DNA of 7,083 bases from CAYYED01 sp964470785. Its GTDB lineage: Bacteria > Patescibacteriota > Minisyncoccia > Minisyncoccales > PEYH01. Of this stretch, positions 5,372-7,083 are shown one piece after another; positions within the stretch are counted from its first letter, which is position 1, and the number at the start of each line of letters is the position of its first letter. The notes below the pieces were generated by a model. It ran no database searches. It was not told the DNA's origin and saw only the letters and a program-made list of their open reading frames with translations. The translations under genes and the position numbers were made by a program. The stretch is from NCBI GenBank assembly GCA_964470785.1, contig CAYYED010000029.1, positions 1 through 7,083 on the forward strand, read 5' to 3'.

Positions 5372-5398
5372 AAAAAAATAATTGTTTAATGTTTTAAT

Positions 5399-6334
5399 AT
5401 GAAAAAGACATTAGCTATTGCTATAGATATTGGAGCTTCTTACTTAAGAGCAGCCATTGTTTCCAAGCAAGGAAAAATTATCAAACGGCTTATAACAAAA
5501 ACTCCTCAAAAAGGAAAATCCGGAAAAGTTGTCACCGACACTCTGATTGTTCTCCTAAATGTTCTTTTAGAAAATTTCAACAAAGGAAAAGTTGTTGGTA
5601 TCGGAATAAGTTCTATTGGTCCTTTGGATTATAAAACAGGAACAATTGTTAATTCTCCTAATGTTTCTTTCAAAAAAATTTCCATAAAAAATCCTTTGGA
5701 AAAATATTTTTCCCTGCCTGTTGCTTTATACAACGATTGCACCTCTGCTGTTTGGGGAGAAAAAACTTTTGGAGCCGGAAAAAAATCTAAAAACTTGGTC
5801 TATATTACCATCTCCACCGGCATTGGCGGAGGCGCAATAGCGGACAATAGATTGCTAATCGGACATTCTTATAATGCCACGGAAATCGGACACTTCAATG
5901 TGGACACAAAATATAATCTTTCCTGCGGATGCGGAAAGGGACACGGACACTGGGAAGCATATTGCTCCGGCACAAATATCCCCCGGTTTTTTAAACATTG
6001 GCTAAAACTAAAAGGCATTAGAAAAAAATATTCTTATGTTACGGCTAAAGAAATTTTGAATGCGGACATCAAAACGGACAATAACATTAAAAATTTTCTC
6101 AACGAAATCGGACAGCTTAATGGAAAAGGCGTTTCTAATGTCATTGTTGCCTATGACCCGGAAATAATAATTTTGGGCGGAGCCGTGGTTTTAAATAATC
6201 AAAAAATAATTCTTCAAGGCATTAAAAAAAATATTGACCGGTTCCTTAAACCGCCCAAAATAATTATTACCCGCTTAGGAGAAGATGTGGCTCTCTTTGG
6301 CGCCGCTGCCTTAATTTTTTCTCCCCCGAAATAA
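5399..6334 (+). CDS. ROK-family sugar kinase (glucokinase-like)
   Basis: A complete 311-residue ROK (repressor, ORF, kinase) protein, of normal length for the kinase branch and without the N-terminal helix-turn-helix of ROK repressors. Visible in order are the phosphate-binding DIGAS (10-14), GIGISSIGPLD (67-77), YNDCTSAVWGE (111-121) with the catalytic-base Asp113, and ITISTGIGGG (136-145). EIGH (162-165) gives a zinc-ligand His, followed by CGCGKGHGHWEAY (176-188) and the adenosine-motif region DPEIIILGG (253-261). It probably phosphorylates glucose or a related hexose or N-acyl sugar with ATP in the cytoplasm; the exact sugar cannot be told. The zinc motif is unusual: the canonical CxCGxxGC has His184 in place of the third Cys and one extra residue. 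ATG 5399 is chosen because the fold starts at once after it. No Shine-Dalgarno precedes it. The stop is UAA and a terminator follows. Confidence 0.9.
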   Translation: MKKTLAIAIDIGASYLRAAIVSKQGKIIKRLITKTPQKGKSGKVVTDTLIVLLNVLLENFNKGKVVGIGISSIGPLDYKTGTIVNSPNVSFKKISIKNPLEKYFSLPVALYNDCTSAVWGEKTFGAGKKSKNLVYITISTGIGGGAIADNRLLIGHSYNATEIGHFNVDTKYNLSCGCGKGHGHWEAYCSGTNIPRFFKHWLKLKGIRKKYSYVTAKEILNADIKTDNNIKNFLNEIGQLNGKGVSNVIVAYDPEIIILGGAVVLNNQKIILQGIKKNIDRFLKPPKIIITRLGEDVALFGAAALIFSPPK

Positions 6335-6339
6335 ATTTA

Positions 6340-6395
6340 ACCGATACCGCATTTTCTACGATCGTAGAAAGTTGAGCATCGGTCCTTTTTTATTT
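6340..6395 (+). terminator. intrinsic terminator of the ROK kinase gene
   Basis: ACCGAT (6340-6345) pairs with ATCGGT (6378-6383), enclosing the perfect palindrome TTTCTACGATCGTAGAAA (6353-6370). A CCTTTTTTATTT tail follows, and the stem begins 5 bp after the kinase stop. The terminator contains copy 1 of the 27-bp repeat, which suggests that an inserted repeat was adopted as part of it. Confidence 0.7.
6344..6370. repeat. 27-bp palindromic repeat, copy 1
   Basis: ATACCGCATTTTCTACG followed by ATCGTAGAAA is identical to copy 2 at 6431-6457. The core is an 18-nt perfect palindrome centred on CGATCG. It is embedded in the kinase terminator. Confidence 0.85.
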
Positions 6396-6398
6396 CTC

Positions 6399-6422
6399 TG
6401 TGCTATTTTTTGTGCTATTTTT
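6399..6422. repeat. two-copy 12-bp tandem repeat
   Basis: TGTGCTATTTTT occurs twice in direct tandem (6399-6410, 6411-6422), between the two copies of the palindromic repeat. The T-runs could add to termination on the plus strand. Confidence 0.65.
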
Positions 6423-6430
6423 TTCTTCCT

Positions 6431-6457
6431 ATACCGCATTTTCTACGATCGTAGAAA
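6431..6457. repeat. 27-bp palindromic repeat, copy 2
   Basis: Identical to copy 1, 87 bp downstream. Here the palindrome reaches 22 nt (ATTTTCTACGATCGTAGAAAAT has the two-fold symmetry), with partly symmetric flanks TATACC and ATAGTATA. No T-run follows, so this copy is not a terminator. The stretch 6458-6521 before tRNA-Thr shows nothing else. Confidence 0.85.
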
Positions 6458-6521
6458 ATATAGTATAAAAAATTCGGTAGCGGGCCTCTAACCAGTTTGC
6501 TAATGTGTTTGATTTAATTTG

Positions 6522-6592
6522 AGCCTCCTGTCAGAATTGAACTGACATCTGCGGTTTACAAAACCGCTGCTTTACCACTAAGCTAAGGAGGC
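6522..6592 (-). tRNA. tRNA-Thr (anticodon UGU)
   Basis: A complete 71-nt cloverleaf on the minus strand. The acceptor is GCCTCCT/AGGAGGC, the D arm has GCTT/AAGC around AGTGGTA, and the anticodon stem is GCGGT/ACCGC with loop TTTGTAA. The T arm is GTCAG/CTGAC around TTCAATT. U33 is followed by UGU, so it decodes threonine ACN codons. The discriminator is U and CCA is not encoded. It probably shares a transcript with the membrane-protein gene upstream on the same strand, since no promoter is evident between them. Confidence 0.95.
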
Positions 6593-6604
6593 AAACTGTA
6601 TGCG

Positions 6605-6711
6605 GAACAAGCAAAGCAGCTGCTCCCTGCCCTGCACCGAACTTGCTGTGCCCCGCACTTGCTTGCATAGTGCTGGGGTTCTGGTGCGGGGTGCCATTGA
6701 GCTATCCGAAC
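6605..6711 (-). other. GC-rich tRNA-like remnant or structured insert
   Basis: The minus strand begins with GTTCGGATAGCTCAATGG (6711-6694), which has the acceptor 5' strand, positions 8-9 and D-arm A-box of a normal tRNA. The matching 3' half (D-stem GAGC in register, anticodon arm, TTCRANT loop, TCCGAAC) is absent. Instead there is a GC-rich stretch with a perfect 8-bp stem CCCCGCAC/GTGCGGGG (6651-6658 with 6684-6691) and repeated GCAAG words. It could be a tRNA gene truncated by a repeat insertion. Only a D-arm is really supported. Confidence 0.4.
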
Positions 6712-6715
6712 AAAA

Positions 6716-7042
6716 TTATTTTTTTCTAAACTTGTCCCAGTAGTCCTCTTCAAATCTTTGAGAATGAGAAACGCGGTGGAGGCATTGGTCTGTTTTTCTC
6801 TCTGCTTTGAGTAAGAGAATTTTTATCTTCAAAAAAATTTTTCTCAAAATCTTTTCGCTGTCAAAATTCTTAATCGGCTTCCATTGCCGAATTCTTTCTT
6901 TAATCTGCAGCTCGGGAAAGTCCGCCCCTCTTTCCTGTGCCGCCACTTCTAAAGTTTTCAGTTCAGGCAATTTTTGCCACATAAGCAAAAACATGCCCAA
7001 AAAACTCACTGCTAAAAGTAGAAAGAGGATTAGAGTTAGCAT
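6716..7042 (-). CDS. small single-pass membrane protein, unknown function
   Basis: A 108-residue protein. Residues 2-22 form one strongly hydrophobic segment, a membrane anchor with too little charge before it to look like a cleaved secretion signal. A basic, partly amphipathic helical cytoplasmic or periplasmic tail follows (many Lys/Arg/Glu, for example KILRKIFLKIKILLLKAERK at about 64-83). I do not recognise a catalytic motif. Such short anchored proteins with a basic coiled tail are common hypothetical proteins in this kind of genome. ATG 7040-7042 immediately precedes the membrane segment. Upstream is AT-rich with no Shine-Dalgarno. The stop is UAA. Confidence 0.65.
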   Translation of the reverse strand: MLTLILFLLLAVSFLGMFLLMWQKLPELKTLEVAAQERGADFPELQIKERIRQWKPIKNFDSEKILRKIFLKIKILLLKAERKTDQCLHRVSHSQRFEEDYWDKFRKK

Positions 7043-7083
7043 AAAAAATTTCTAATTCTTAATGGCTATATGCCAGATACCCC

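Noticed and set aside
5104..5397. 97-codon open frame on the plus strand directly before the ROK kinase
   Set aside because: It runs across the minus-strand 16S promoter and the leader repeats, has no recognisable family pattern and no ribosome binding site, and would start upstream of the kinase's own -10 box.

Overview
The window looks like a chromosomal segment from a Candidate Phyla Radiation (Patescibacteria) bacterium, probably of Parcubacteria type. The evidence is a divergent 16S rRNA interrupted by a self-splicing intron with a LAGLIDADG homing endonuclease, AT-rich protein genes with no recognisable Shine-Dalgarno sequences, tRNAs without an encoded CCA where this can be seen, and many short palindromic or AT-rich repeats. 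The lineage call is inference; it was not tested with a tree.

Layout. Positions 1-2200 (minus strand) hold tRNA-Ala(UGC), a proteasome-type Ntn-hydrolase homologue, a RelE/ParE-like toxin homologue, and tRNA-Ile(GAU) with its own near-consensus promoter. Positions about 2174-5162 (minus strand) are a complete 16S transcription unit: promoter (5135-5162), a roughly 210-nt leader full of repeats, the 16S gene (about 4916 to 2331) and a strong intrinsic terminator (2174-2197). The 16S gene carries two insertions: an AT-rich palindromic block of about 130 bp in the V3 hairpin, and a 921-nt group I intron at E. coli position 516/517. The intron encodes a two-motif LAGLIDADG endonuclease broken by one in-frame UGA. 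Positions 5287-6395 (plus strand) hold a ROK-family sugar kinase with a promoter and terminator, diverging from the 16S promoter. Positions 6340-6460 carry two copies of a 27-bp palindromic repeat. Positions 6522-7042 (minus strand) hold tRNA-Thr(UGU), a GC-rich tRNA-like remnant, and a small single-pass membrane protein.

How the parts fit. 16S, tRNA-Ile and tRNA-Ala lie in the order of a classical rRNA operon. Here, however, a terminator and a fresh promoter separate 16S from tRNA-Ile, and about 2 kb with two protein genes separates the two tRNAs. This is a dismantled operon; no 23S or 5S lies in the window.

The most striking observation is the 3' end of the 16S. Helix 45 and the following GAUCA are conserved, but the anti-Shine-Dalgarno CCUCC is absent where it should be. 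This agrees with the lack of Shine-Dalgarno sites upstream of every gene here. Most of the remaining unusual content is repeats and insertions in and around the rRNA gene.
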